From: Nitrospirota bacterium
GTDB taxonomy: Bacteria > Nitrospirota > Thermodesulfovibrionia > Thermodesulfovibrionales > JdFR-88
DNA: 64,000 bases
Direction: 5' to 3'
NCBI GenBank assembly: GCA_021840255.1
Contig: JAKBYX010000010.1
Location: forward strand, 1-64,000
Every line of letters begins with the position of its first letter. Within the stretch, counting starts at the first letter, position 1. Shown here piece by piece: positions 50,927 to 60,356 of the stretch. A program made the translations under genes and the position numbers. Under the pieces are notes generated by a model. That model worked only from the letters and a program-made list of their open reading frames with translations. It had not been told where the DNA came from and searched no databases.

Positions 50927-51607
50927 CGCTTGCTTGTCCAGGTCCCTCAGGTCCTCGGGGTGCATATGCCTGATTATCCTGCCTTTTACCATGTAGACGA
51001 CCATCTCCGCAATATTTGTAGCGTGGTCGCCTATGCGTTCCAGGTATTTTGAGATATAGCTTACCTTCATAGCCCTGGAAACTGTCGCCGGGTCCTGCGT
51101 CATGATGAATGTCAGGTCCAGGAGTACGGCCTCATTAAGGTCGTCGATCTCGTCATCCTGTCTTACAACCCGGATGGCAAGCTCGGTGTCCCCGTTCAGA
51201 AAGGCATCTATGGCGTCCTTCACCATCCCCCCGGAGATCTCCGCCATCCTCGGGATATCGACGTATGGTTTCAGCGCAGGCTCCTGGTTAAGCTCCAATG
51301 CCCTTTCGGCGATATTCACGGCGTTGTCGGCTATGCGCTCCAGGTCCGTGGCTATCTTCATGCCGGTCGTGATGAACCGCAGGTCCCTCCCCATGGGCTG
51401 GCGGAGCGCGATCAGTTCCGTGCATTCCTCATCTATCTTCACATCATAGGAATTGATCCTTCCGTCTCCCTCTATGACCGCCTTGGCCGCGGCCACGTCG
51501 CGCTCAACAAGGCTCCTGACAGACTCCTTTATCGCTGTCTGGACGAGCCCGGCCATCTCAAGAAGGTCCTCCTTAAGCCGTCTGTAATCCTCTTCCCTTA
51601 CCGGCAT
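50924..51607 (-). CDS. phoU: Phosphate-transport regulator PhoU
   Basis: The 227-residue all-helical protein has two PhoU repeats (about residues 15-100 and 120-205), each with the metal-binding E/DxxxD-type motif (MKIATDLERIADNAVNIAE and SYISKYLERIGDHATNIAE). It links the Pst transporter to PhoR. It has AAGGAGG nine bases before the ATG and lies 34 bp downstream of pstB. Confidence 0.95.
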   Translation of the reverse strand: MPVREEDYRRLKEDLLEMAGLVQTAIKESVRSLVERDVAAAKAVIEGDGRINSYDVKIDEECTELIALRQPMGRDLRFITTGMKIATDLERIADNAVNIAERALELNQEPALKPYVDIPRMAEISGGMVKDAIDAFLNGDTELAIRVVRQDDEIDDLNEAVLLDLTFIMTQDPATVSRAMKVSYISKYLERIGDHATNIAEMVVYMVKGRIIRHMHPEDLRDLDKQA

Positions 51608-51641
51608 GCAAAAAAAACCTCCTTCCCTGGCAGAAAAATTC

Positions 51642-52400
51642 TCATCCGAACCTCCCCGTCACATAGTCTTCCGTAAGCTTTTCTTTTGGAACGGTAAATA
51701 TCTTCTCTGTCCTGTCATACTCCACAAGCTCTCCCAGCATCAGGAAGCCCGTCCATTCCGATATACGGGCGGCCTGCTGCAGGTTATGAGTGACGATTAT
51801 AATTGTAACATTTTCCTTCAGCCCCTCTATGAGCTCCTCTATCTTTGCGGTCGAGATGGGGTCCAGGGCAGATGTCGGCTCATCGAAAAGCAGAGCCTCC
51901 GGTTCTACCGCCAGGGCCCTGGCGATAACAAGCCTCTGCTGCTGTCCGCCCGAAAGCTCGTAAGCGCTTTGATGCAGCTTGTCCTTGACCTCATCCCAGA
52001 TGGCTGACTGCTTGAGCGCGTGCTCCACTTTTTCTGAAAGGATGGATTTTTTCTTGATGCCCCTCAGCCTCAGGCCATAGGCCACGTTGTCGAATATCGT
52101 CATCGGGAAGGGCGTGGGCTTCTGAAACACCATGCCTATGCGGCTCCTCAGGTCTATCACATCGGTTTCCCTGGACAGTATATTGCTGCCCTGAAAGATT
52201 ATCTCTCCGTCGTACCTGTTGCCGGGATAAAGATCGTGCATCCGGTTGAAGCACCTTAAAAGAGTGGTCTTGCCGCAGCCTGAGGGGCCGATGAGCGCAG
52301 TGACCGTATTTTTGTAAATCTCCAGATTAATATTTTGCAGGACGTGGTGCTTGCCCGCATAGTAGAAATTGAGGCCTTTTATTTCCATATCCAGGTTCAT
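51642..52400 (-). CDS. pstB: Phosphate ABC transporter ATPase PstB
   Basis: The 252-residue ATPase has Walker [13 protein letters not shown], the Pst-specific [18 protein letters not shown]-loop [13 protein letters not shown], signature [15 protein letters not shown] and Walker [14 protein letters not shown]. The ATG at 52400 overlaps the pstA stop (ATGA); a longer in-frame start inside pstA is not used. Confidence 0.96.
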   Translation of the reverse strand: MNLDMEIKGLNFYYAGKHHVLQNINLEIYKNTVTALIGPSGCGKTTLLRCFNRMHDLYPGNRYDGEIIFQGSNILSRETDVIDLRSRIGMVFQKPTPFPMTIFDNVAYGLRLRGIKKKSILSEKVEHALKQSAIWDEVKDKLHQSAYELSGGQQQRLVIARALAVEPEALLFDEPTSALDPISTAKIEELIEGLKENVTIIIVTHNLQQAARISEWTGFLMLGELVEYDRTEKIFTVPKEKLTEDYVTGRFG

Positions 52401-53242
52401 TTTTTCCCGTACCTCATTCTTATGACCATCCTGCCCACTATAGTGACTATCATGATGGCGAAAGTTATCACCAGCGCCGCAGCCCACGCCTGATCGTGCC
52501 AGTCGTCATACGGCCCCATTGCATACTGGAATATGGTTACCGTAAGCGACGCGATCGGCCCGTTCATATTACCCGAAAAGAATGAATTGTTAAAAGAGGT
52601 GAAGAGCAGCGGGGCCGTTTCCCCGGCGACCCTCGCAATAGACAGCAGAACGCCTGTGAATATCCCCGTGATGGCCCCGCGGTAGACGACCTGCATAATA
52701 ACCTTGTAATAGGGTGCTCCAAGCGCAAAGGCCGCTTCCCTGAGGGTCCAGGGAATAAGGGTAAGCATGTTCTCCGTGGTCCTCAGGACAACGGGTATCA
52801 TTATTACGGCAAGCGCTACGGCCCCCGCCCATCCGCTGAAATGGCCCATGGGCTTTACCATGATCGCATAAATGAAGGTGCCCACCACTATCGTGGGCAC
52901 GGTCACCATGATATCCGCAAGCATGCTCACATAATGGGCAAGTCTTTTGCCACGGGCGTATTCGGCAAGGAAAGTCCCGCCCAGTATGCCCACCGGCACA
53001 CCTATTATGGTTGCAAACAGGGTAATAAGCAGCTGGCCCACGAAGGCGTTTCTCATGCCTCCTCCCGGCACCCCGGCAGGCGTCGGGTCATGGACAAAAA
53101 AACCGGGGCTCAGGGCGCGCATCCCGTGCACAACAACGCTGCCAAGGATAAACACAAGCCAGAAGATGCCAAGAAAGGCAGCAAACGTGCTTACGCTAAG
53201 CGCGATAACGCTTTCCAGTTTCCTTATTCTCTCGCGGCGCAT
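52397..53242 (-). CDS. pstA: Phosphate ABC transporter permease PstA
   Basis: The 281-residue permease has six membrane helices and the BPD loop [26 protein letters not shown], typical of PstA. It forms a heterodimer with PstC. The gene is six bases after pstC and overlaps pstB. Confidence 0.95.
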   Translation of the reverse strand: MRRERIRKLESVIALSVSTFAAFLGIFWLVFILGSVVVHGMRALSPGFFVHDPTPAGVPGGGMRNAFVGQLLITLFATIIGVPVGILGGTFLAEYARGKRLAHYVSMLADIMVTVPTIVVGTFIYAIMVKPMGHFSGWAGAVALAVIMIPVVLRTTENMLTLIPWTLREAAFALGAPYYKVIMQVVYRGAITGIFTGVLLSIARVAGETAPLLFTSFNNSFFSGNMNGPIASLTVTIFQYAMGPYDDWHDQAWAAALVITFAIMIVTIVGRMVIRMRYGKK

Positions 53243-53248
53243 GATCTT

Positions 53249-54241
53249 TTAGCGTTCCCCCGGGTTTTTCTTTTCATACCTGACAAGAAAGAACTTGGCC
53301 ACGGCAAGTATCGCGAAGCTCAGCATGAACAGCAGGAGCGCAAGATAAAAAAGAGACGACAGATATGTTTTTGTGGACGCCTCGGTAAATTCATTGGCAA
53401 GCGTTACCGTGATGGTGGCAGCGGCGTCAAACAGGGAGGTGGTTATCTGGTGGTTATTGCCGAGGACGAAGGCCACGGCCATCGTCTCCCCAAGCGCCCT
53501 GCCAAGCGACAGGGCCACGCCGCCGAATATACCCAGCCTGGAATACGGGATGACCACGTTCTTAACGACCTCCCACCTCGTTGCGCCAACGGCATACGCG
53601 GATTCCTTGACGATCTCCGGAGTGAGGTTGAAGGCGTCCCTCGATATGCTGGCCGTAAACGGGATTATCATAATGGAAAGTATCACGCTTGCCGTAAGGA
53701 GGTCTATCCCCATGGGGGTCCCCTGAAAGAGCGGTCCCATCACCGGCACCTTGCCCAGTGTATCCATAAGAAAGGGTTCGATATGGTTGGCCATTATCGG
53801 TGCAAGAGTGAAAAAACCCCAGATGCCATATATTATGCTGGGTATCGCCGCAAGCAGTTCTATCGCGGCGCCTATCGGCCCCTTTAAAAAATCCGGAGCT
53901 ATCTCGGTCACAAATATCGCGATGCCGATAGCCACCGGCACAGCGATCATCAATGAGAGGACTGTCGTAATGGCCGTGCCAAAGAGATTGGTTGCCGCGC
54001 CAAAGATCTCGCGGTAAGGGTCCCAGTCCTTGGCAAAGATGAACCCGGTGACGCCAAACTTTTCTATCGCCGGATACGATTCCCTGAGAAGGATGTAAAA
54101 GATACCCAGAGTGACCGCCACTACGGCCAGGGCGGCCATGGCGGTTATGATATAAAAAAGGATATCAAACGGATCCCTTCTGAAAAGAAAGGTTCTTCTT
54201 TTTGTGCCGGCAGCTTCCCGTTTTACAGCTACTATGGCCAA
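53249..54241 (-). CDS. pstC: Phosphate ABC transporter permease PstC
   Basis: The permease has 330 residues from the TTG at 54241, which has GGAGG eight bases upstream. An ATG at 54271 would add ten residues but has no ribosome site. Six membrane helices are expected, with the PstC loop KESAYAVGATRWEVVKNVVIPYSRLGIFGG near the C-terminal half and a periplasmic segment GVTGFIFAKDWDPYREIFGA. It is the first pst gene of the operon; no pstS precedes it. Confidence 0.94.
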   Translation of the reverse strand: MAIVAVKREAAGTKRRTFLFRRDPFDILFYIITAMAALAVVAVTLGIFYILLRESYPAIEKFGVTGFIFAKDWDPYREIFGAATNLFGTAITTVLSLMIAVPVAIGIAIFVTEIAPDFLKGPIGAAIELLAAIPSIIYGIWGFFTLAPIMANHIEPFLMDTLGKVPVMGPLFQGTPMGIDLLTASVILSIMIIPFTASISRDAFNLTPEIVKESAYAVGATRWEVVKNVVIPYSRLGIFGGVALSLGRALGETMAVAFVLGNNHQITTSLFDAAATITVTLANEFTEASTKTYLSSLFYLALLLFMLSFAILAVAKFFLVRYEKKNPGER

Positions 54242-54301
54242 AAAAAACACCTCCGCCTTGCCCCTCACCATAAAATCATTCGGGGTTCATGATCGAAAGG
54301 T

Positions 54302-54334
54302 ATTATATGGGATAAATGTTACACAGGTATTACA
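54302..54334 (-). promoter_or_regulatory. Pho box and -10 element before pstC
   Basis: On the minus strand TGTAATA-CCTG-TGTAACA (54334-54317) has the 7-4-7 layout of a Pho box. TATAAT follows nine bases later at 54307-54302. There is no -35 hexamer, as expected for a PhoB-activated promoter. Predicted transcription starts about 50 bases before the TTG start of pstC. Confidence 0.6.
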
Positions 54335-54373
54335 AAACCCGGCTTTGACTCTTTTTTTTCGCTTTTTGGCTTT

Positions 54374-55627
54374 TCAGTTGATGTATATCCGGATACTAGT
54401 GCCTTTGCCGGGGTCGCTGTCTATGTGCATCTTCCAGCCCATGGCCAGCACGAGGTGTTTCACGATGGCCAGCCCAAGCCCGGTGCCGCCCAGCTCTCTC
54501 GAACGCGAGGGATCTACCCTGAAAAACCTCTCTCCGAGCCTCGGGACAAATTTCTTGGGCACACCTATGCCGGTGTCCTGCACCACAAGGACGCAGGCAT
54601 AGTTTTCCCCCTCCCTGGCCCTGATGACCACCCCGCCGGAATCCGTATATTTCACGGCGTTGTCCAGCAGGTTGGAAAGTATATGGGAGAACATCCCCGG
54701 GTCCGCCTGCACGGAGGGGCAATCCTCCGATATGTCCGCCCTCACGTAAATGCCCTTTGCAATGGCCTTTTCCTCGTAAAGCGAGAGCACCCTGCCTACC
54801 ATCTCGCTTAACGGGACGGTTTTTTTCTCTACGGTCATCGCCCCGAACTCTATCTTCGAAAGCTCTATCAGGTCCTTTATTATCTGCTCCATCCTGCCCA
54901 CCTGGAAATTAATCCCGTTCAGAAACCGCGAAAGGTCCTCCCGGTTTTCCATGGCGCCATCCAGGAGAGTGTCCACATAGCCTTTTATCGCCGTGACCGG
55001 TGTTTTCAGCTCGTGGGAAACATTGGCGACAAAGTCTTTTCTGATCTCATCTATCCTCTTGTCCGCCGTGACATCCCTGAACACAACCACCTGGCCCGCA
55101 TATTGTCCTTTCTCGACGTCCAAAAAAGGCGTGGCGGTAACCTCAAGGAATTTGGAGTTGAACGCCAGGGTCTCCTTGTTTTCCGGGCTTCCGTCCCTGG
55201 CCCTGTTCAGCAGCTCTCCCAATCCAGCTACGCCTACGGATTCAGCAAGCCCCTTCCCGGAAACCGCATGCCCCCTCAGATAAAGCAGGTTTTCAAGCGC
55301 GGGGTTCAGGGACCTTATCCTGCCTCTTGCATCTATTAGCGCTATGCCGTCCGGGATGTTCTTAAGCAGCACTGAAAGCCTGTTTTTGAAGGCTTCGTTC
55401 TCCCGGTTTTGCTCCTGCATGTTGGCGGCAAGTACGCTCAAGTTGTACAGGACCTTCGAAAACCCCCGCTTACCCCTGAGATAATAACGCCTGCTAAGGC
55501 CTTCGCCGCCTTTTGCCAGTCCTTCCACAAACTCGTTCAGCTCCAAAAACCTTCTGTACAGCATTATCCCTCTTACTGCCAGAACGGCCAGGACCAGGCT
55601 GACAAGAACAATAACCGCGATCGTCAT
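54374..55627 (-). CDS. phoR: Phosphate-regulon sensor kinase PhoR
   Basis: The 417-residue kinase has one N-terminal membrane helix (about residues 3-22), a PAS domain (about 90-190), HisKA with FVANVSHELKTPVTAIKGYVDTLL and HATPase_c (LLDNAVKYTDSGG, DTGIGVPKKFVPRLGERF, GTGLGLAIVKHLV). The short periplasm-free topology matches PhoR. Its ATG overlaps the phoB stop. A terminator-like T-rich stretch separates it from pstC. Confidence 0.93.
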   Translation of the reverse strand: MTIAVIVLVSLVLAVLAVRGIMLYRRFLELNEFVEGLAKGGEGLSRRYYLRGKRGFSKVLYNLSVLAANMQEQNRENEAFKNRLSVLLKNIPDGIALIDARGRIRSLNPALENLLYLRGHAVSGKGLAESVGVAGLGELLNRARDGSPENKETLAFNSKFLEVTATPFLDVEKGQYAGQVVVFRDVTADKRIDEIRKDFVANVSHELKTPVTAIKGYVDTLLDGAMENREDLSRFLNGINFQVGRMEQIIKDLIELSKIEFGAMTVEKKTVPLSEMVGRVLSLYEEKAIAKGIYVRADISEDCPSVQADPGMFSHILSNLLDNAVKYTDSGGVVIRAREGENYACVLVVQDTGIGVPKKFVPRLGERFFRVDPSRSRELGGTGLGLAIVKHLVLAMGWKMHIDSDPGKGTSIRIYIN

Positions 55628-56343
55628 AGGCCGGACGCCCTCTCAGAAAAATAATATCCCACTCCCCTTTTTGTCATTATATAGCGGGGATTCGAAGGGT
55701 CGTCCTCTATCTTCTCCCTCATTCTCCTTATATGCACATCCACGGTCCTTGGCTCCACATAGGATTCGTTGCCCCAGACCGCATCCAGCAGGAGATCACG
55801 GCTGATGATCCTGCCGGGTCTCTGCGCCAGATATAAAAAGAGCTTGAACTCAACTGCGCTTAAGTCCAGGGGGTGCCCGCCCTTTTTCACCTGGTATTTT
55901 CCGGTATCGATAACAAGATCGCCGATTTTAAGTACATTTTCAGCTGCTGGCCCCGCCTTTGCGGTCTCGTACCGCCTCAGGACCGACTTTACGCGGGCAA
56001 CCAGTTCCCTGGTGCTGAAGGGTTTTGTAATATAGTCGTCTGCGCCAAGCTCAAGCCCCAGTACCTTGTCTATCTCCTCAGAGCGGGCGGTGAGCATTAT
56101 TAACGGCGTTTCGCGTATGGTCTTTTCGGGTTCGCTCCTTATTATCCTGCAAAGCTCCATCCCGTCAATGCCTGGCAGCATCAGGTCCAGGATCACCAGC
56201 CCGAATCTCCCTTCGCGCACCTTTTTCAAGGCCTGGACCCCGTCATGGACGGCTTCAGTGGCAAACCCCTGTTTTTTAAGGTTATACTCTATGATATCGC
56301 TGATGTCTTTTTCGTCTTCTACTATCAAAACCGCCTTATCCAT
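55624..56343 (-). CDS. phoB: Phosphate-regulon response regulator PhoB
   Basis: The 239-residue OmpR-type regulator starts at the ATG at 56343, preceded by AGGGGAAGGGCGG; a 14-residue in-frame extension is not supported. The receiver has VEDEKDISDI, phospho-acceptor Asp in LVILDLMLPGIDG and Lys in YITKPFS. The winged helix has SAVEFKLFLYLAQRPGRIISRD and TVDVHIRRMREKIEDD. It forms an operon with phoR. Confidence 0.93.
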   Translation of the reverse strand: MDKAVLIVEDEKDISDIIEYNLKKQGFATEAVHDGVQALKKVREGRFGLVILDLMLPGIDGMELCRIIRSEPEKTIRETPLIMLTARSEEIDKVLGLELGADDYITKPFSTRELVARVKSVLRRYETAKAGPAAENVLKIGDLVIDTGKYQVKKGGHPLDLSAVEFKLFLYLAQRPGRIISRDLLLDAVWGNESYVEPRTVDVHIRRMREKIEDDPSNPRYIMTKRGVGYYFSERASGL

Positions 56344-56431
56344 CCGCCCTTCCCCTCTGACTGTTTTTGATGGGCCCTTTACCAAAAAACCTCAGCGCTT
56401 GCGCCTCCCCGTGCTGCGATGATAACATATT

Positions 56432-56460
56432 AATATATGTCTTTCATTCCGCGGGGGCAA
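56432..56460 (-). promoter_or_regulatory. Candidate phoB promoter
   Basis: On the minus strand TTGCCC (56460-56455) and TATATT (56437-56432) are 17 bp apart. The leader before phoB would be about 80 bases. Confidence 0.4.
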
Positions 56461-56640
56461 CAGTTTGTGACGGCAGTTTTTAGCTTATTAAGCATGGCCC
56501 CTTTATCTTAAGCACGGCCGTGTGCGGACCTGATCCAGTTGCGGCACATTAAACAATTCTATCATTTCATACGATTAGAGAAGCAAGGACTTGTAATTAA
56601 ACAGTTTACGCCGGAAAAACTGATTTTTTATAGCATGTCA

Positions 56641-56670
56641 TTGACTTTTAACACGCCACAGGGGTATTAT
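56641..56670 (+). promoter_or_regulatory. Candidate clpC promoter
   Basis: TTGACT (56641-56646) and TATTAT (56665-56670) are 18 bp apart, giving a leader of about 58 bases before the clpC ATG. No CIRCE or CtsR-like operator was seen next to it. Confidence 0.5.
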
Positions 56671-56734
56671 GTTTTTAGGGAAGGACCCATAAACCCGCAT
56701 AAACTGAGGAAGGGTAAAAAAAGGAAGGATAACG

Positions 56735-59173
56735 ATGTTTGAGAAGTTTACCGAACGAGGAAGAAAGATCATAATCTACGCCAAGGAAGAAGCGGAAAAA
56801 CGCCAGAATGATTATCTTGGTACGGAGCACCTGATCCTGGCGCTCCTCAGAGAAGAGGACTCCCTTCCTATAGTGATCCTTAAGAAAATGGGGCTCACCA
56901 CGGACGAGCTGCGGCTGGAGGTGGAAAGGAACATACCTGCCGGCACGAACGTACACACTTTCGGAGATGTGCCGTTTACGCCCAGGGCCAAAAAGGTCCT
57001 GGAACTCGCAGTGGAGGAAGCAAGGCTTTTAGGCCACAATTACATAGGAAGCGAGCACCTGCTTTTGGGCCTCATAAGGGAAGACGAGGGTATTGCCGGG
57101 AAGATCCTGCGCAACTTCGGCGCGAACCTTCTGGGGGCAAGGCAGCTCACCATAAATCTGTCCATGAAGGCCTACAGCCAGCCGAAGGACAAGAAGAGCA
57201 CCACGCCCGCGCTTGATGAGTTCGGAAGAGACCTGACCCAGATGGCCAGGGATGGCAAGCTGGATCCGGTTGTGGGCAGGGAAGACGAGATAGAACGCAT
57301 CATGCAGATATTGGGCCGCCGCATCAAGAACAACCCAGCGATCATCGGGGAGCCGGGTGTGGGCAAGACCGCCATCGTTGAAGGACTGGCGCAGAAGATA
57401 GTATCCGGCGATGTGCCTGAAAACCTGCTTGGCAAACGCATAGTGGGGCTGGACTTGGGGGCTCTCATCGCCGGCACCAAGTACAGGGGGCAGTTCGAGG
57501 AACGGCTGAAGGTAGTGATGAAAGAGATATCCCAGTCCATAAACGTAATATTGTTCATCGATGAGTTCCACACCATCATAGGCGCCGGGGCCGCGGAGGG
57601 CTCGGTGGATGCCTCCAGCATGCTCAAGCCCGCCCTTTCACGGGGCGAGATCCAGTGCATAGGGGCCACCACGCCGAATGAGTACAGGAAATATATTGAA
57701 AAGGACGGCGCGCTAGAAAGAAGGTTCCAGCCTGTCTACATGGAGCCCCCCCAGGTGGAAGAAGCCGTGGGGATACTGGACGGGCTCAAAAACCGCTACG
57801 AGGCCCATCACAAGGTCAAGTACGACGACCAGTCCCTGGAAGATGCGGTAAAGCTCTCAGACCGTTATATAACCGACAGGTTCCTGCCGGACAAGGCCAT
57901 CGACGTGATAGACGAGACGGGCGCAAGGCTGAGGCTGAAGAGGTACATTCCCCCGGCTGAGCTCAAGGAACTGGAAAGTGAGCTTGCCAGGCTGGCCAAG
58001 GAGAAAAACCTATATGTCCGCCTTCACGACCTGGAAAAGGCCGCGGAGATCCGGTCCGAGGAGGACCGCCTGAAGAAGCTCTATGACCAGCTGAAGACCC
58101 AATGGAGGAATAACCTTCAGAAGGAGATCCCGGTGGTCACGGAAGAGGACGTGGCCTATACCGTGGCCAAGATGACCGGCATCCCGCTCATCAAGATCGA
58201 GGAGAAGGAGTCCGAAAAGCTCCTGCGGATGGAGGGGGAACTGCACAAACGCATAATCGCGCAGGACGAGGCCATTCAGGTGATCGCCAAGGCGGTAAGG
58301 AGGTCCAGGGCCGGCCTAAAGAGCAGGCGCAAGCCGATAGGCTCTTTCTTCTTCCTGGGACCCACAGGCGTGGGGAAGACGGAACTGGCCAAGGCATTGG
58401 CGGAGTTCCTCTTCAACGATGAGAACGCTCTTGTGAAGGTGGACATGTCCGAATACATGGAGAGGTTCAACGTCTCCAGGCTGACCGGAGCACCTCCAGG
58501 GTATGTGGGATACGAAGAGGGCGGACAGCTGACGGAAAAGATCCGCAAGCGCCCATACTCCGTCATCCTTTTTGACGAGATAGAGAAGGCCCACCCGGAT
58601 GTCTTCAACATCCTCCTGCAGGTGCTGGATGAGGGCGTGCTGACTGACAACTTCGGCCGCAGGGTCGATTTCAAGAACACGGTCATCATAATGACATCTA
58701 ACCTGGGGGCCAGGACCATAGAGAAGGCAGCCCCGCTTGGGTTCAAGGGCGGCTCGACCGAGGCCGAGTACCAGTCCATGAAGACGAACGTGATCGACGC
58801 CCTGAAAAAGACCTTTAACCCGGAGTTCCTGAACAGGGTAGACGAGATCATCGTCTTCCATCAGCTCGAAAAGGAGCAGCTGTTCAAGATAATAGACCTG
58901 CTTGTATCGGAGACCAACAAGCAGCTTGTGGAACAGGAGCTCCTGGTCGAACTGGCGCCTGAGGTGAAGGAATGGCTGATAGAGAAATATTACCAGCCTG
59001 CTTACGGAGCAAGGCCAATGAGGAGGGCCATACAGAAAGAGATCGAGGACCCGCTTTCAGAAGAAATACTGAAAGGCAAGTTCAAGGAGGGCACGAAGAT
59101 AAAGGTCGTGATAGAGGGCGGAGCGCCCGTCTTCATGGCCGCTGAAGAAAACGTGCTCTCGAGCGTAAACTGA
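56735..59173 (+). CDS. clpC: ClpC-type AAA+ ATPase
   Basis: The 812-residue unfoldase feeds proteins to ClpP. It has two N-terminal Clp repeats (about residues 1-145), an AAA domain with GEPGVGKTAIVEG and FIDEFHTIIGAG, a middle coiled coil with a UVR-like LYVRLHDLEKAAEIRSEED stretch (ClpC rather than ClpA or ClpB) and a second AAA domain with GPTGVGKTELAKAL and VILFDEIEKAH. A C-terminal D2-small domain follows. The ribosome site AAGGAAGGA is close to the ATG. No clpP is adjacent. Confidence 0.95.
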   Translation: MFEKFTERGRKIIIYAKEEAEKRQNDYLGTEHLILALLREEDSLPIVILKKMGLTTDELRLEVERNIPAGTNVHTFGDVPFTPRAKKVLELAVEEARLLGHNYIGSEHLLLGLIREDEGIAGKILRNFGANLLGARQLTINLSMKAYSQPKDKKSTTPALDEFGRDLTQMARDGKLDPVVGREDEIERIMQILGRRIKNNPAIIGEPGVGKTAIVEGLAQKIVSGDVPENLLGKRIVGLDLGALIAGTKYRGQFEERLKVVMKEISQSINVILFIDEFHTIIGAGAAEGSVDASSMLKPALSRGEIQCIGATTPNEYRKYIEKDGALERRFQPVYMEPPQVEEAVGILDGLKNRYEAHHKVKYDDQSLEDAVKLSDRYITDRFLPDKAIDVIDETGARLRLKRYIPPAELKELESELARLAKEKNLYVRLHDLEKAAEIRSEEDRLKKLYDQLKTQWRNNLQKEIPVVTEEDVAYTVAKMTGIPLIKIEEKESEKLLRMEGELHKRIIAQDEAIQVIAKAVRRSRAGLKSRRKPIGSFFFLGPTGVGKTELAKALAEFLFNDENALVKVDMSEYMERFNVSRLTGAPPGYVGYEEGGQLTEKIRKRPYSVILFDEIEKAHPDVFNILLQVLDEGVLTDNFGRRVDFKNTVIIMTSNLGARTIEKAAPLGFKGGSTEAEYQSMKTNVIDALKKTFNPEFLNRVDEIIVFHQLEKEQLFKIIDLLVSETNKQLVEQELLVELAPEVKEWLIEKYYQPAYGARPMRRAIQKEIEDPLSEEILKGKFKEGTKIKVVIEGGAPVFMAAEENVLSSVN

Positions 59174-59181
59174 AAGAAAAA

Positions 59182-59769
59182 TTGCATAAAGGAATGCGGG
59201 AAGCAACGCCAAAGACGCTCATGGCGTTGCTTCTCGTATTTTCATTCCTTTTACTTTCCTCCTGCAAGGCTTCCCAGACAAATTCCAGAGCCAATTCACC
59301 GGCCTCTCAGGGTCCGGAACGGTCCTCATATTCCCCCACTACCGTGGGGGCGCCCGCACCTGAGATCACCGTCTTTGATCCAGCGGGGCATCCTGTAAAG
59401 TTATCGGACCTGCGAGGCAATGTAGTCGTCATAAACTTCTGGGCCACGTGGTGCGGGACCTGCGCCATGGAAAAACCGCTCTTAAACAGGTTTTATGCCG
59501 TCTTCAGGAAAAACCCGCATTTCAGGCTGATCACCGTGCTCTACAACGATTCGGCTGAAAACGCAAGTTCATACCTGGCCAAGCATTCGTATGACTTGCC
59601 GTTCTACACAGATCCCGGCAGCCGGGCAGCATACGCATACGGGCTCACGGGCGTGCCCGAAAACTACGTTGTGGACAAAAACGGCATCCTCCGCGGCAAG
59701 GCCATCGGCCCAGTGAGCTGGAACGCGCCCCAGGTTTCCGCCTTCATTAAAAAACTTTTAAAAGAATAA
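59182..59769 (+). CDS. TlpA-like thioredoxin-fold lipoprotein
   Basis: The 195-residue product uses the TTG at 59182; an ATG at 59194 is equally possible and gives 191 residues. The signal peptide ends in lipobox LLSSC. The thioredoxin-like domain has LSDLRGNVVVINFWATWC with the active-site CGTC (Cys87 and Cys90 counting from the ATG) and the cis-Pro in TGVPENYVVD. It should act as a periplasmic membrane-anchored thiol reductase, perhaps for cytochrome c maturation. It lies nine bases after clpC. Confidence 0.88.
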   Translation: MHKGMREATPKTLMALLLVFSFLLLSSCKASQTNSRANSPASQGPERSSYSPTTVGAPAPEITVFDPAGHPVKLSDLRGNVVVINFWATWCGTCAMEKPLLNRFYAVFRKNPHFRLITVLYNDSAENASSYLAKHSYDLPFYTDPGSRAAYAYGLTGVPENYVVDKNGILRGKAIGPVSWNAPQVSAFIKKLLKE

Positions 59770-59798
59770 AAACAAAAAACTATGGGCGCAAAGAACTG

Positions 59799-60356
59799 AT
59801 GGGCAAAAGCAGGGCCCCTGAGAAGGTAATGCTGTTTGCTGGGCTCCTTTATTGCGATAATGGGCCGCTTTCCGCGGCCATTGACGCCTTGCAGGAGGCC
59901 TTCGGCCCCCTGCTTTTTGAAACTGCCCCAGCTGCCTGGCATTCCGGCTATTATGCGGATGAGTTCGGAGGCACAGAGGTAAAAAGAAAATTTCTTTTTT
60001 TCGAGAAGCTGATATGCCCGGGCCAACTGGCTGACATAAAGCTTACGACGAACGGGATCGAATCCTCCCTCTCGGGGGCGGAAAAAAGGAAGGTCAATAT
60101 TGACCCCGGCTACATCACGCCCGCCAGGATCGTCCTTGCCAGCACAAAGGACTACGCCCACCGCGTCTATCTGCAAAAGGGGGTTTATGCAGAGGTAACC
60201 ATGCTCTGGAGCCGGAAGGAGAGGACATTCATGCCCCATCTTTTCACCTATACGGATTTCAGGGACGAGGAAAATGTCAGGATATTTTCGAAGATGAGGG
60301 ACGCCCTTCAGTCGCAGTTGCCCCCAGGACAACATCCATTCTCGGACTGTAAGTAA
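59799..60356 (+). CDS. DUF4416 protein
   Basis: The 185-residue cytoplasmic protein shows the DUF4416 features: a start like KVMLFAGLLYCDNGPL, YYADEFGG followed by KRKFLFFEKLICP, RKVNIDPGYITPARIVLAS and a final HLFTYTDFRDEE segment. The function is unknown; the family is frequent in Nitrospirota and deltaproteobacterial lineages. Its last 80 bases overlap the 3' end of the convergent HEAT-repeat gene. Confidence 0.88.
   Translation: MGKSRAPEKVMLFAGLLYCDNGPLSAAIDALQEAFGPLLFETAPAAWHSGYYADEFGGTEVKRKFLFFEKLICPGQLADIKLTTNGIESSLSGAEKRKVNIDPGYITPARIVLASTKDYAHRVYLQKGVYAEVTMLWSRKERTFMPHLFTYTDFRDEENVRIFSKMRDALQSQLPPGQHPFSDCK

Larger units (their letters stand above)
56344..56734. other. Divergent regulatory region between phoB and clpC
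   Basis: No gene is supported; a 67-codon frame at 56539-56742 overlaps the clpC start and looks accidental. The region holds one candidate promoter in each direction, described separately, and an AT-rich near-palindrome ACATATTAATATATGT at 56425-56440. Confidence 0.6.

Noticed and set aside
52841-53887. A 348-codon open frame antisense to pstA and pstC
   Set aside because: It is the complement of two certain genes, rich in His, Gly, Arg and Lys as such shadow frames are, and has no ribosome site or recognisable domain.
56539-56742. A 67-codon plus-strand frame overlapping the clpC start
   Set aside because: It covers the predicted clpC promoter and ribosome site and has no start support.
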